From contig NZ_SLYW01000014.1 in assembly GCF_004343585.1 (NCBI RefSeq), positions 17,595 through 81,594 of the forward strand: a stretch of DNA of 64,000 nt, read 5' to 3'. The stretch comes from Neorhizobium sp. JUb45 (lineage in GTDB: Bacteria > Pseudomonadota > Alphaproteobacteria > Rhizobiales > Rhizobiaceae). The translations under genes and the position numbers were made by a program. Under the pieces are notes generated by a model. It saw only the letters and a list, made by a program, of their open reading frames with translations, had not been told where the DNA came from and did no database searches. Each line of letters starts with the position of its first letter. Within the stretch, counting starts at the first letter, position 1. Below, piece after piece: positions 25,484 to 33,866 of the stretch.

Positions 25484-26380
25484 ATGGCCGCCGATCGTAT
25501 GCCGTCCGATAATGGGTTGCGACACCAGCCGGTTTACGAACCCATCGTCCCACTGGCGACGGAGTGCTTCATCTGGCGAACGGATGATTATCCATTATCC
25601 TGGAGCGTGTGGAACGCACATCCGGAATGCGAGATCCATCTGATCAAAAGCGCCGGCGGAACCTGCCATATCGGCGATTTCATCGGCGGGTTCGACCCGG
25701 GCGATCTGTTCATCGTCGGCCGCGGGTTGCCCCATAATTGGGTGACACCTCTAAAACCGCGCGACCGCATCGAAAACCGCGACGTCATCGTACAGTTCGA
25801 CGAGGATAGAATTCTCGCCGCCGCGAATCTCATGCCAGAGCTCACCGACCTTCGATCCTTTTTCCTGCGCGCGAGACGCGGGATTGCCTTCAATGGCGAG
25901 GCCAGGACGCAAGGGGCCGAAATCATGGAGGCAATGGGAAAAGCGGATGGCATCGAGCGCTTGTCACTATTCCTTACCTTGCTTGCCATCCTGTCGAAAA
26001 GCGCCGAAACGGCTCTTTTATCTTCGGAAGGCTTCTCGCTTCATACGAACCCATCGACGAACCAGACCGTTCGCGAAGTGCTTGCTTGGATCTCGGCAAA
26101 CTACCAGAATGATATCAGGATTGAGCAACCGGCAGCGCTGATCGGGATGACTGGGACGTCCTTCTCGCGCTTCTTCAAACGCAATACCGGAACCACCTTC
26201 AGCAACTATCTGATCGAGCTTAGGATGGGAAAAGCAAGCGAGCTCCTGCTCCGCTCAGACTTACCGATAACGACGATCGCCGCGGAAGCAGGTTACGACA
26301 ATCTTTCGAATTTCAATCTGAGTTTCAAAAAGTCTCGAGGCATGACGCCGACAGGCTTCCGCAAAAGCCGAGGCCTTTGA
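25484..26380 (+). CDS. AraC family transcriptional regulator with N-terminal cupin
   Basis: Regulator of 298 residues. The N-terminal half is a cupin-like ligand domain (HPECEIHLI, GDFIGGFDPGDLFIVGRGLPHNW). The C-terminal hundred residues are the paired HTH of AraC (IGMTGTSFSRFFKRNTGTTF, then GYDNLSNFNLSFKKSRGMTP). AGGA precedes the ATG. A hypothetical gene and a polyol-dehydrogenase-like SDR follow in the same direction, so control of sugar or polyol use is plausible but unproven. Confidence 0.88.
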   Translation: MAADRMPSDNGLRHQPVYEPIVPLATECFIWRTDDYPLSWSVWNAHPECEIHLIKSAGGTCHIGDFIGGFDPGDLFIVGRGLPHNWVTPLKPRDRIENRDVIVQFDEDRILAAANLMPELTDLRSFFLRARRGIAFNGEARTQGAEIMEAMGKADGIERLSLFLTLLAILSKSAETALLSSEGFSLHTNPSTNQTVREVLAWISANYQNDIRIEQPAALIGMTGTSFSRFFKRNTGTTFSNYLIELRMGKASELLLRSDLPITTIAAEAGYDNLSNFNLSFKKSRGMTPTGFRKSRGL

Positions 26381-26522
26381 CTGACGAGTTTATGTCCCTA
26401 TTTGGTCATCATGGCGGTAATTTAGGACAGAATGGACATGATATCATTAGTTTTGGCTATCTAAAACGCTAGTTCCATATCCGCGAACGAGGTATTTGTT
26501 TGCCGTCTCGTGGGAGGGAACC

Positions 26523-27113
26523 ATGGAAATAGATTTTGCCGCTTCGTCCGCGCTTGAACCGCCCGTCGCTATGACGTCGATGCTTCGCGGTTCCGATCCT
26601 TCACCGGATCACGGCGACGTCGAGCGCGTCGAATTTTTTGTAAAAAAAGCGAATGCTGATCTGGAAAGCTGTCTGGTGTTGGCGGGCCGGAAGAGGCTAG
26701 GACAGCGCTGGTTCGAGCTCGAAAGCAGCGTCAATTCCTGCTGTGTTGGAATGATCTTTCGCGCGGGCCAGCAAAGCGAGGCGGTAGCAGACCTTCTGTC
26801 GGAAGGATTTCATGGCGCAGCGATGCCTGGCGCGATCGCGGTCGTAGGCGCGGACGGCGTTCTGCTGGACCGGCTCGTGGGGCTCGCCGGTCTCCAGAAA
26901 AAATCCGGCTCGATCCCTTTTGAATGGCCGCCTATTTTGGTGTCCGTTTCTGTCACAGATCCTGCATTGGTCAAAACCATGCTGGCTGTCGGTGAGATCA
27001 CGGCTATGGGCGTCCCGATCGAACTCGACGTTTTTGACGGCAATCAACCAACCGGTAGAATCCACGGATTCTTGCAGAAAAATCTGGTCCAGCATTTTCC
27101 AAAAATGTTCTGA
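26523..27113 (+). CDS. Hypothetical protein, 196 aa
   Basis: Unrecognised soluble protein. The ATG at 26523 has a strong GGGAGGG ribosome site, so it is very likely expressed. A Val/Ala/Gly-rich segment (PGAIAVVGADGVLLDRLVGL) and a later strand-rich block (PILVSVSVTDPALVKTML) suggest an alpha/beta fold, but no nucleotide-binding or catalytic motif is evident. It lies between an AraC regulator and a sorbitol-dehydrogenase-like SDR on the same strand, 43 nt before the latter, so the two may be co-transcribed. Confidence 0.65.
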   Translation: MEIDFAASSALEPPVAMTSMLRGSDPSPDHGDVERVEFFVKKANADLESCLVLAGRKRLGQRWFELESSVNSCCVGMIFRAGQQSEAVADLLSEGFHGAAMPGAIAVVGADGVLLDRLVGLAGLQKKSGSIPFEWPPILVSVSVTDPALVKTMLAVGEITAMGVPIELDVFDGNQPTGRIHGFLQKNLVQHFPKMF

Positions 27114-27156
27114 CTAGCAGCCACTCAACAACAAAAGCTTCAAAGGGAGAGAAACC

Positions 27157-27933
27157 ATGTCTTCAAGACTGCAGGGAAAGCATGCCATGATCACTGGTGC
27201 CGCGCGCGGCATTGGGCTGGCATTCGCCAAGGCCTATATCGGGGAAGGCGCACGGGTCGCGATCTGCGACATCGATATCGGACGGGCGGAGCAATCGGCC
27301 AAGGAACTTGGTGAAAATGCAATTGCGGTCAAGATCGATGTGACGAAGAAGGAGAGCATCGACGCCGCCGTCCGGCAGGTCGTCGACGCGTTCGGAAGCA
27401 TCGATATCCTGATCAACAACGCGGCGCTTTTCACCGCTGCTCCGCTTGTCGAAATTACGGAAGCTGACTACCGGCGTGTATTCGACGTCAACGTCTACGG
27501 ACCGCTGTTTACGATGCAGGCCGTTGCAGCTCAGATGATTGCGCAAGGCAAAGGCGGCAAGATCATCAATATGGCATCTCAGGCAGGCCGCCGCGGCGAG
27601 CCGCTGGTCGCAGTATATTGCGCGACGAAGGCTGCGGTAATTAGCCTTACCCAGTCTGCGGCTTTGAATCTGATCGAGCACAAGATCAACGTCAACGCGA
27701 TCGCGCCCGGCGTTGTCGACGGCGAGCATTGGGATGGCGTCGATGCCTTCTTTGCCAAGTATGAGAATAAAGCGCCTGGCCAGAAGAAGAAAGAAGTCGG
27801 AGAAGCTGTACCGTACGGCCGCATGGGAACAGCTGAGGACCTGACCGGTATGGCAGTTTTCCTCGCTTCGGCGGATTCAGACTACGTTGTTGCCCAGTGC
27901 TACAATGTCGATGGCGGTCAGTGGATGAGCTGA
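27157..27933 (+). CDS. Short-chain dehydrogenase, sorbitol/L-iditol dehydrogenase-like
   Basis: Classical SDR, 258 residues. The cofactor motif is TGAARGIG (about 14-21), followed by an acidic residue after beta-2 (CDID) that favours NAD over NADP. NNAA, a catalytic Ser near 140 (NMASQAG) and YCATK complete the set. The C-terminal insert (GEHWDGVDAFFAKYENKAPG) is typical of the SmoS/PolS-type sorbitol (glucitol) dehydrogenases of alphaproteobacteria, which make fructose from sorbitol. Substrate is inferred from that resemblance. GGGAGAG lies before the ATG. Confidence 0.8.
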   Translation: MSSRLQGKHAMITGAARGIGLAFAKAYIGEGARVAICDIDIGRAEQSAKELGENAIAVKIDVTKKESIDAAVRQVVDAFGSIDILINNAALFTAAPLVEITEADYRRVFDVNVYGPLFTMQAVAAQMIAQGKGGKIINMASQAGRRGEPLVAVYCATKAAVISLTQSAALNLIEHKINVNAIAPGVVDGEHWDGVDAFFAKYENKAPGQKKKEVGEAVPYGRMGTAEDLTGMAVFLASADSDYVVAQCYNVDGGQWMS

Positions 27934-28063
27934 AATCACCGAATGGCGCAGAGACGTCACATTGCGTGGCGTCTTCACCCGCGGCAAACGGTCGGCAATA
28001 ATCGATGACCTTCGATCTGGCTCAGTACCCTTGCCAAGTTGTCACCAGCTCGTTGATCGGTTT

Positions 28064-28648
28064 TCAGTTTTTTGCTCCCGTCAGGAACAGCGAGAGCCGA
28101 GCAGCCACTGTTTCGTCGAGGGGCCGACCTTGCAGCAGTCGGTACCAGAACACACCATGTAAAGCATCGACCATCATTTCGAGATCGATGCCGCTGCTTA
28201 ATTCACCGCGCGCAATCCCGCGCTGGATGATGGCCACCGCTACCTGAGCCCGTGGAAGCACAAAGCGCTCTCGGAAGATCTGCAGGAAGCTGTCGTCGGT
28301 CTGGGCGGAGGCGATTAAGTTGCGGATCGCTGGACCATCGCGGCGAATATTGTCGAACAGATTGACCAGGAAACGTTCGAGGACCTGTGCAACTGGGCCA
28401 TCCGCCACCACCTCTTGGTGCGAAGCACTATCGAGAAAAGCGTCCAGCACAAGCTCAGCCTTGCTAGACCATCGGCGGTAAATCGTTTGCCGCCCTACCC
28501 CCGCTGCGGCTGCGATCGAAGCGATCGTGACATCCTCAAACCCTTTCTCGCCAACCAATCGCCGCGTGACATCGAGTAATGCCGGTGTGGCCTCTTCATC
28601 TCGCGGTCGCCCCGCCGGCCGGCTCTGCGTCTTGACGGTATCTTCCAT
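28064..28648 (-). CDS. TetR family transcriptional regulator
   Basis: Repressor of 194 residues. The N-terminal HTH is clear (VTIASIAAAAGVGRQTIYRR, about 42-61), followed by an all-helical ligand domain with a TetR_C-like end. The ATG at 28648 is chosen because AGGAG lies 6 nt upstream. It is divergent from an MFS efflux gene, with nested GAGAC/GTCTC inverted repeats between them, the standard layout for a drug-sensing repressor that controls its pump and itself. Confidence 0.87.
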   Translation of the reverse strand: MEDTVKTQSRPAGRPRDEEATPALLDVTRRLVGEKGFEDVTIASIAAAAGVGRQTIYRRWSSKAELVLDAFLDSASHQEVVADGPVAQVLERFLVNLFDNIRRDGPAIRNLIASAQTDDSFLQIFRERFVLPRAQVAVAIIQRGIARGELSSGIDLEMMVDALHGVFWYRLLQGRPLDETVAARLSLFLTGAKN

Positions 28649-28663
28649 GCCCAACTCCTATTG

Positions 28664-28702
28664 CGAGATCGAAGTCTCGTATATATTGAGACTGACGTCT
28701 CG
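28664..28702. promoter_or_regulatory. Candidate TetR operator: nested GAGAC/GTCTC inverted repeats
   Basis: Half-sites CGAGA (28664-28668), GTCTCG (28674-28679), GAGAC (28688-28692) and GTCTCG (28697-28702) alternate in orientation, forming overlapping dyads in the tetR-MFS intergenic region. AGTCTC-N9-GAGACT is the best single palindrome. Confidence 0.65.
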
Positions 28703-28747
28703 TAATAAACCTTACGATGCGCCCGTCTCACTTCAATGGAGAAAACC

Positions 28748-29902
28748 ATGGCACAACTCAAGCCAATCGGCGCCTTCACGCTTTTATCTGTAGCATGCCT
28801 GACCATCATGGTTGGGTGTGTCATTGTCCCGGGACTGCCGAGCATAGCCGCTGCCCTCGGTGTCGGCCCTGCGTCGAGCTGGCTTGTTACTTTGCCGTCG
28901 CTCGGGGTCGCCGTCTTCGGCCTGGCGGTCGGGCGCCTAATCGAGAGGCTGGGCAGCCGCCGCGCCCTCGTGATCGGCCTCCTTCTCTATGGCCTGCTTG
29001 GCTACGCAGCCGTCTGGTTGCGCGGTTATCCAGCGGTGCTTCTCGATAGATTTTTGCTGGGCGGCGCGACAGCGATAGTGATGTCGGCCGGCACCACATT
29101 GATTTCCGAATTTTTCGATGGAGAAGCGCGGCTCAAGATGATCTCACGGCAGGGTATGGCGATCGAGCTTGGCGGCGTCGTCTTTCTTGCCATCGGTGGC
29201 ATGCTTGCGGGGATCGGGTGGCAGCATCCTTTCCTGCTGTATTTGGTCGCCTGGATCTTTGCGGCGATGGTTGTCACTTTCGTGCCGCACAGCCCCCCGT
29301 CATCCGGAAAAGTCGAACCAGGCGCGACTGACTCTGCCCCAGCCATGTGGGACGTCTATCTTGCAGCAGCATGCTCGATGATCGTATTTTTTGCGGCAGT
29401 CATTCTGTTGCCTCAGAAGCTGGCGGATATGGGTATGGGCGAAGTGAAGATTGGTTACTTTCTTTCCTTTATTTCCCTGGTAGCCGTCGGCGCGGCTTTC
29501 GTTATGCCCCGTTTTATGGACGCACTCGGCTCGATGAGGACTTTAATGATCGCGTTCTCGGCCTATGCCTTGGGACACGTGATCTTTTTCGCGGCGGGCT
29601 CGTTTCCACTCATCGTTGTGGCCGGCATGCTCGTGGGTTGCGGCTTTGGTTTCTCGATACCGCTCGTCAACCACTTGACCATCGAGCGCAGTCCCGTTGC
29701 CCTGCGGGGCCGGCTTCTCGGCTACCTGTCGGTAGCGATTTTCATGGGTCAGTTTCTGTCTGCCTTCATCGAGATGCTTCCTCTTACGCGGGCCGGCTTT
29801 TTTATTGTCGCAGCGCTCGTCGCGTTCATGGCGTTTTGTCTCTTCGCAGTCAGGACAAGGGCTGCTCCCGTTGGCGTCGACGAGGGACGTGCCGGGTCAT
29901 AA
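28748..29902 (+). CDS. MFS transporter, 12-TM drug-efflux type
   Basis: Inner-membrane major-facilitator protein, 384 residues, with about twelve hydrophobic segments. The loop 2-3 motif A is visible (GLAVGRLIERLGSRRALVIG). It is most like chloramphenicol or arabinose-type proton antiporters. GGAG lies 7 nt before the ATG at 28748. It is divergent from the TetR gene and presumably repressed by it. It lies directly beside a LysR regulator and two exported enzymes for phenolic-type substrates, so its ligand may be an aromatic compound (inference). Its last 6 nt overlap the convergent LysR gene. Confidence 0.85.
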   Translation: MAQLKPIGAFTLLSVACLTIMVGCVIVPGLPSIAAALGVGPASSWLVTLPSLGVAVFGLAVGRLIERLGSRRALVIGLLLYGLLGYAAVWLRGYPAVLLDRFLLGGATAIVMSAGTTLISEFFDGEARLKMISRQGMAIELGGVVFLAIGGMLAGIGWQHPFLLYLVAWIFAAMVVTFVPHSPPSSGKVEPGATDSAPAMWDVYLAAACSMIVFFAAVILLPQKLADMGMGEVKIGYFLSFISLVAVGAAFVMPRFMDALGSMRTLMIAFSAYALGHVIFFAAGSFPLIVVAGMLVGCGFGFSIPLVNHLTIERSPVALRGRLLGYLSVAIFMGQFLSAFIEMLPLTRAGFFIVAALVAFMAFCLFAVRTRAAPVGVDEGRAGS

Positions 29903-30841
29903 GAGCGACGGCGTGTGATCTCTCGGCATGTTGCCAGCATCTCTTGCAGCCGTGAGCGAAGTTTGGATCATATGCCGCATCCACTCATGGGCAGGATCGG
30001 CGTCGTTGGAACTGTGCCATAACAGTGAAATCGGCACTGACGGCATTTCGAATGGTGGCGGGGAGGCCCGGAGACCAAGCTGACGAACGAAATATCTGGC
30101 AAGTCCGCCATGGATCGTGGCCACAACCGGTGTGGCGAGCACAATGAACGGTATAGACAGGACATGCCTGGTCGTCATTGTGATCCGCCGCTTTGCTTCC
30201 CTCATCGCGAGCTGTTCACCAACAGCATCATGGCCAGCTGCTTTGCTCGACAGTACCAGATGGCGGGCAGACAGGTATTCGTCGAGCCCAATTGGATTGG
30301 AGAACTCCAGCAGCTCGCCATTGTAGATGCAGAGATAGTCGTCAGTGTGCAGCAGCTTCCTCTTATGATGGACCTGCCCCTCTGAGAAAATCCCCACCGC
30401 CATATCGATTGTGCCCGCGTCGAGTTCTCGAAGAACATCCACTTCATCGACGTTTTTGAGCTCAAGTCGGATACCGGGCGCGCTCTCTCCGATGCGTTGG
30501 AGAATCTCTGGGATGATGAGAACTTCGGCAGCATCCGGCAATGCGATGGTGAATGTACGCTCTGCCGAGTGAGGATCAAAGGCAGCCGAGCGGCTGACAA
30601 GGCGATCAATCTCCGTCATGATCCTTGAAAGGGGCTCGATCAACGTGCGCGCATAGGGCGTCATGACCAAGCCACCGGCATCGCGCGTGAAGAGTTCGTC
30701 GCCCATCGTTTTGCGCAGCCGCCCAAGATTGTAGCTCATTGCTGACTGGCTGATGCCCTGGTCCTCGGCCGCTTTTGTGACGCTCCCGTTTGCGAGCAGC
30801 CGTTGAAGGCTATTCAGAAGGTTGAGGTCGATGTCTCTCAT
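29897..30841 (-). CDS. LysR family transcriptional regulator
   Basis: LTTR of 314 residues. It has an N-terminal winged HTH (LDLNLL-like start; GSVTKAAEDQGISQSAMSYN) and a periplasmic-binding-protein-like effector domain. The effector domain resembles the NodD/aromatic-sensing group in length and layout, which is only a family impression. The ATG at 30841 begins the conserved MRDIDLNLLN. It is divergent from the PhlG-like and beta-glucosidase genes with a 97-nt gap, the usual arrangement for a LysR activator and its target operon. Confidence 0.87.
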   Translation of the reverse strand: MRDIDLNLLNSLQRLLANGSVTKAAEDQGISQSAMSYNLGRLRKTMGDELFTRDAGGLVMTPYARTLIEPLSRIMTEIDRLVSRSAAFDPHSAERTFTIALPDAAEVLIIPEILQRIGESAPGIRLELKNVDEVDVLRELDAGTIDMAVGIFSEGQVHHKRKLLHTDDYLCIYNGELLEFSNPIGLDEYLSARHLVLSSKAAGHDAVGEQLAMREAKRRITMTTRHVLSIPFIVLATPVVATIHGGLARYFVRQLGLRASPPPFEMPSVPISLLWHSSNDADPAHEWMRHMIQTSLTAARDAGNMPRDHTPSLL

Positions 30842-30891
30842 TAGTCCCATCGATTTGGTAAATAGATGTCATTTGTTGGACTGATATCGAA

Positions 30892-30908
30892 TGAACATGT
30901 AAATTTCA
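30892..30908. promoter_or_regulatory. Possible LysR-type operator
   Basis: TGAA-N9-TTCA forms an imperfect dyad in the middle of the 97-nt space between the divergent lysR and PhlG-like genes. It is the best symmetric element there, but it is short and could be coincidental. Confidence 0.3.
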
Positions 30909-30938
30909 ATCATCGCAATTCATCCAGGAGTGAACCTG

Positions 30939-31925
30939 ATGACTTCATTCGGACGTCGTAATCTTCTCAAGGGCATTCCGGCCCTGGCAGCTGGAGCAGC
31001 AGGAGCAACCATGATCAAAGCATCTCCGACTGAAGCAGCGGATGCAGTGTCCGCTCTCGATAACAGCGCCGTTACCTATCTGCCGGTCGCAGCCCAGAAG
31101 CAGCTCATCGCCAACACCCAGTTGCTCAAGGGTAAGTCCTACGAAACATTCTTCAACCCGCATCTCGTCGTGCCAACAAATGATGCTCGCGCTCTGCAGA
31201 TTGGCCCTTTGGACAAGCCGGACTGCCTGACGCCGAGCGTTGCCGATCTGAACCGGCTGATCGATCCGGCTTACAAGACGCCGAAGCAGGGCTATGCCGT
31301 TCTCGATGGCTCGACCGTCTATGTTCAGAATAGCCTGTTCTTCCCGCGCGCCACCGCCGAGATGTTCCGGTGGTGGTTCACCTGGCATCCGATCGAGAAA
31401 GAGCGTTACATGCTCTGGTTCCCGCATGCCCATATCGAAAATACCGTGAAAGACCCGGCTCGCCTTGCCAACAAGAGCCTGAGCTACGAGGATCGGCTTT
31501 ACGACAATCCGAACTACGTCAAGGAGCTTGTCGGCCCCCAGGCCATGGAGCTGTTGATCCGCTTTACCGACCCTGCAAAGCTCGGCTTTGACGCTGCAGC
31601 CTTCAAGCGCGCCGGGTTTACCGCAAATGCGAGCGGCATTGTCGGTCCGGCGCAGGCACCCGACGTCATCAATTCGATGATGATCCACATCGCCAGAGAT
31701 GTGGAAGGTGGCATGGAACTGGTCAGCCGGTACTGGATCGGCTCGCACCCGGAGATGCGCCGTTTTGCCGGCGCCGAGAAGGCCGCGGCGATGATGGCGC
31801 ATGTCGGTTGGAACGACCAGCTCGCTGAAATGACCGCCTACGAGCTCGCCGTTCATGACATGATCGAGTTCAATCACCTGGCTGGTATTCTTCCCGCTCT
31901 GTTCGCACAGTTCGGCGAGGGATAA
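30939..31925 (+). CDS. DAPG/phloretin hydrolase-like (PhlG family) exported protein
   Basis: Protein of 328 residues with a twin-arginine signal (FGRRNLLKGIPALAAGAA). The body resembles the 2,4-diacetylphloroglucinol hydrolase family: RWWFTWHPIEKERYMLWFPH, then a C-terminal HDMIEFNHLAGILP. Known members are zinc C-C hydrolases acting on acylphloroglucinols, including phloretin. H306 and E310 match the H-x3-E metal pair of that family; H150 and E184 are candidate other ligands. AGGAG lies 8 nt before the ATG at 30939. Its stop is 4 nt from a GH1 gene, so the two are coupled. Export via Tat is unusual for this family. Confidence 0.68.
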   Translation: MTSFGRRNLLKGIPALAAGAAGATMIKASPTEAADAVSALDNSAVTYLPVAAQKQLIANTQLLKGKSYETFFNPHLVVPTNDARALQIGPLDKPDCLTPSVADLNRLIDPAYKTPKQGYAVLDGSTVYVQNSLFFPRATAEMFRWWFTWHPIEKERYMLWFPHAHIENTVKDPARLANKSLSYEDRLYDNPNYVKELVGPQAMELLIRFTDPAKLGFDAAAFKRAGFTANASGIVGPAQAPDVINSMMIHIARDVEGGMELVSRYWIGSHPEMRRFAGAEKAAAMMAHVGWNDQLAEMTAYELAVHDMIEFNHLAGILPALFAQFGEG

Positions 31926-31929
31926 CTCA

Positions 31930-33408
31930 ATGGGCATGACAACAAGGATCACGGCGATGAGTGCTGTCATCGCCGCCGCATCGGCGATGGCCCCCTCGTC
32001 CTCGGCAGCCGCCGACAAATTTCTATGGGGGGCGGCTTCGGCCGCCTACCAGGTCGAGGGATCCTCGACTGCGGATGGAAAGGGCCCCTCGGTCTGGGAC
32101 GACTATCTCGATCGCCTTCATCTTGCTGGCCCAGGCGTTTCCGGAGCCGTCGCCATCGACTTCTACAATCGCGACCAATATCTGAGGGATATCGCCATTT
32201 TCAAAGAGCTTGGGCTGACGAGTTACCGGTTTTCGATATCGTGGCCGCGGATTATTCCGGACGGCCTTGGTCCCGTCAATCCTGCCGCGGTCGCCCACTA
32301 TCGCCAGTTCATCAAGGATTTGAAGGACGCAGGCATCACGCCGATGCTGACGCTCTACCATTGGGACATGCCCTCTTCTCTCGCCGCAGCGGGTGGCTGG
32401 GAAAATCGTGACTCGGTGAAGTGGTTTCAGCGTTACGCGGATGCGGTCTTCGCCAACTTCCACGATCAGGTCGATCTCTTCGTTCTGATCAACGAACCTT
32501 CGGTCGAAAGAGCGACGAAGACGCTTGCCGAGAACATTCGCGACCATGGCAAGGGCGATTTCAAGATCCTGCCCGATGCGGACCACATGGCTGTTTCGCT
32601 CAAGACCTACAATCACATTCTTCTTGCTGCAGCGGCAGCAAAGAAGAGCTTCGACGCGCATGGCTACAAGGGCCAGCTTGGTCTCGCCGTACCGCTTTTC
32701 CCGACGATCACGGAAGATGGTGCAGGCGATGCCGACAAGAAATCGGCTGTACTGGCCGACGGCGTGCTGAACCGCTGGTTCCTCGACGCCATGTACAAAG
32801 GTAGCTATCCCCAGGATGTGCTGGACATGGTATCAGCGCGGGGCCTTGATACTGGCGTCGAGCCGGATGATGCCAAGACGATCGGGCAAGCCCATTTCGA
32901 CTATCTGGGCATCAACTTCTATTCGCCGATGTACGTCCGCAACGGCGCTAATCCGACTGATAGATTTGCCGCCGAGCAGTATCTGCCCAAGACGGTGTAC
33001 TCGGCATTCAACGGCGCTGTTCGTCCGGACCAATTCAAGGCCCTGCTGGGTCGCATGAAGAGCGAATACGGTAACCCGCCTGTCTATATCACCGAGAATG
33101 GCGCCGGCTTTGCCGGCGAAGACGTGATGAAGGACGGTAAGGTCGACGACATCCAGCGATGCCGTTACCTTGTCATCCACATTGCCGCGATGAAGTCAGC
33201 GATGACAGACGGCGCCGATGTCAGGGGCTATCACGTCTGGTCCAGTCACGACAATCTTGAGTGGCTCAGCGGCTATGCAAGCCGTTTCGGCATGATTTAT
33301 GTCGACTGGGAAACCCAAAAGCGCACGCCGAAGCTGAGCGCCGACTTATACGCCCGTATCATCCGCGGCGACGACGTCACCGAGAACGACTGCGTCGCTC
33401 GGAACTAG
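31930..33408 (+). CDS. GH1 beta-glucosidase with N-terminal signal peptide
   Basis: Glycoside hydrolase family 1 enzyme, 492 residues. The acid/base Glu is E189 (LINEP) and the nucleophile is E389 (YITENGAG); FLWGAASAAYQVEGS is the canonical GH1 start. Unlike most bacterial GH1 enzymes it is preceded by an Ala/Ser-rich signal-like stretch (about 1-27, ending SSSAAA), pointing to a periplasmic location. It is coupled to the PhlG-like gene, so it may free an aglycone for that hydrolase. The 3' end overlaps the convergent HxlR frame by 63 nt. Confidence 0.88.
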   Translation: MGMTTRITAMSAVIAAASAMAPSSSAAADKFLWGAASAAYQVEGSSTADGKGPSVWDDYLDRLHLAGPGVSGAVAIDFYNRDQYLRDIAIFKELGLTSYRFSISWPRIIPDGLGPVNPAAVAHYRQFIKDLKDAGITPMLTLYHWDMPSSLAAAGGWENRDSVKWFQRYADAVFANFHDQVDLFVLINEPSVERATKTLAENIRDHGKGDFKILPDADHMAVSLKTYNHILLAAAAAKKSFDAHGYKGQLGLAVPLFPTITEDGAGDADKKSAVLADGVLNRWFLDAMYKGSYPQDVLDMVSARGLDTGVEPDDAKTIGQAHFDYLGINFYSPMYVRNGANPTDRFAAEQYLPKTVYSAFNGAVRPDQFKALLGRMKSEYGNPPVYITENGAGFAGEDVMKDGKVDDIQRCRYLVIHIAAMKSAMTDGADVRGYHVWSSHDNLEWLSGYASRFGMIYVDWETQKRTPKLSADLYARIIRGDDVTENDCVARN

Positions 33409-33759
33409 GATTTCGGATCGCGTCGCACGAGGCAGGTGCGATCCGGATCGTGCCATGAAGGAATCGCCCCACTCCTTCATGGCACGCAGGACCGGCCACA
33501 GCGTTTTGCCAAACTCCGTCAGAGAGTATTCCACACGGGGTGGAACCTCGGCAAAAACCTCCCGATTGACGATCCCGTCGTCCTCAAGCTGCCGGAGTTG
33601 CATCGTGATCGAGCGCTGGCTTGGGTCGCCTGTCATACGGCGCAGCTCCCCGAAGCGCTTGGGGCCGTCCAACAGGTGATAAATGATGACGGGCTTCCAC
33701 TTGCCGCCAGCCACATCGACCGTCGCCTCCACGGGGCAGTTGTACATTTCCTTCGCCAT
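33346..33759 (-). CDS. HxlR family transcriptional regulator with C-terminal extension
   Basis: Winged-helix MarR-like regulator, 137 residues. YNCPVEATVDVAGGKWKPVI opens the HxlR domain, including a near-N-terminal Cys common in redox- or quinone-sensing members. The domain should end near AMKEWGDSF; the 25 or so residues beyond (LPRATRSEILVPSDAVV...) are not typical and are encoded antisense to the 3' end of the GH1 gene. It is divergent from a quinone-oxidoreductase-like gene, as in QorR/YtfG-type pairs. The start at Met33759 fits the family. Confidence 0.8.
   Translation of the reverse strand: MAKEMYNCPVEATVDVAGGKWKPVIIYHLLDGPKRFGELRRMTGDPSQRSITMQLRQLEDDGIVNREVFAEVPPRVEYSLTEFGKTLWPVLRAMKEWGDSFMARSGSHLPRATRSEILVPSDAVVLGDVVAADDTGV
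33449..33486. terminator. Strong stem-loop inside the 3' part of hxlR, possible terminator for the GH1 operon
   Basis: CGTGCCATGAAGGA (33449-33462) and TCCTTCATGGCACG (33473-33486) form a perfect 14-bp stem with a 10-nt loop. It starts 41 nt past the GH1 stop and lies inside the hxlR coding region. There is no T-run on the plus strand, so a Rho-independent mechanism is uncertain. Confidence 0.45.
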
Positions 33760-33866
33760 CGACAATCCCAATAGTGTACTTTTTACCCCTATGCTCAGAA
33801 ATGTTGCCTAGTTGCAATATTGAAGTTCGAGAAGGTAGTGATCGAGACACGCAAAGGAGAATTTCG

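Noticed and set aside
30842..30938. nod box in the LysR-PhlG-like intergenic region
   Set aside because: I looked for the ATC-N9-GAT arrangement of nod boxes and found no convincing match.
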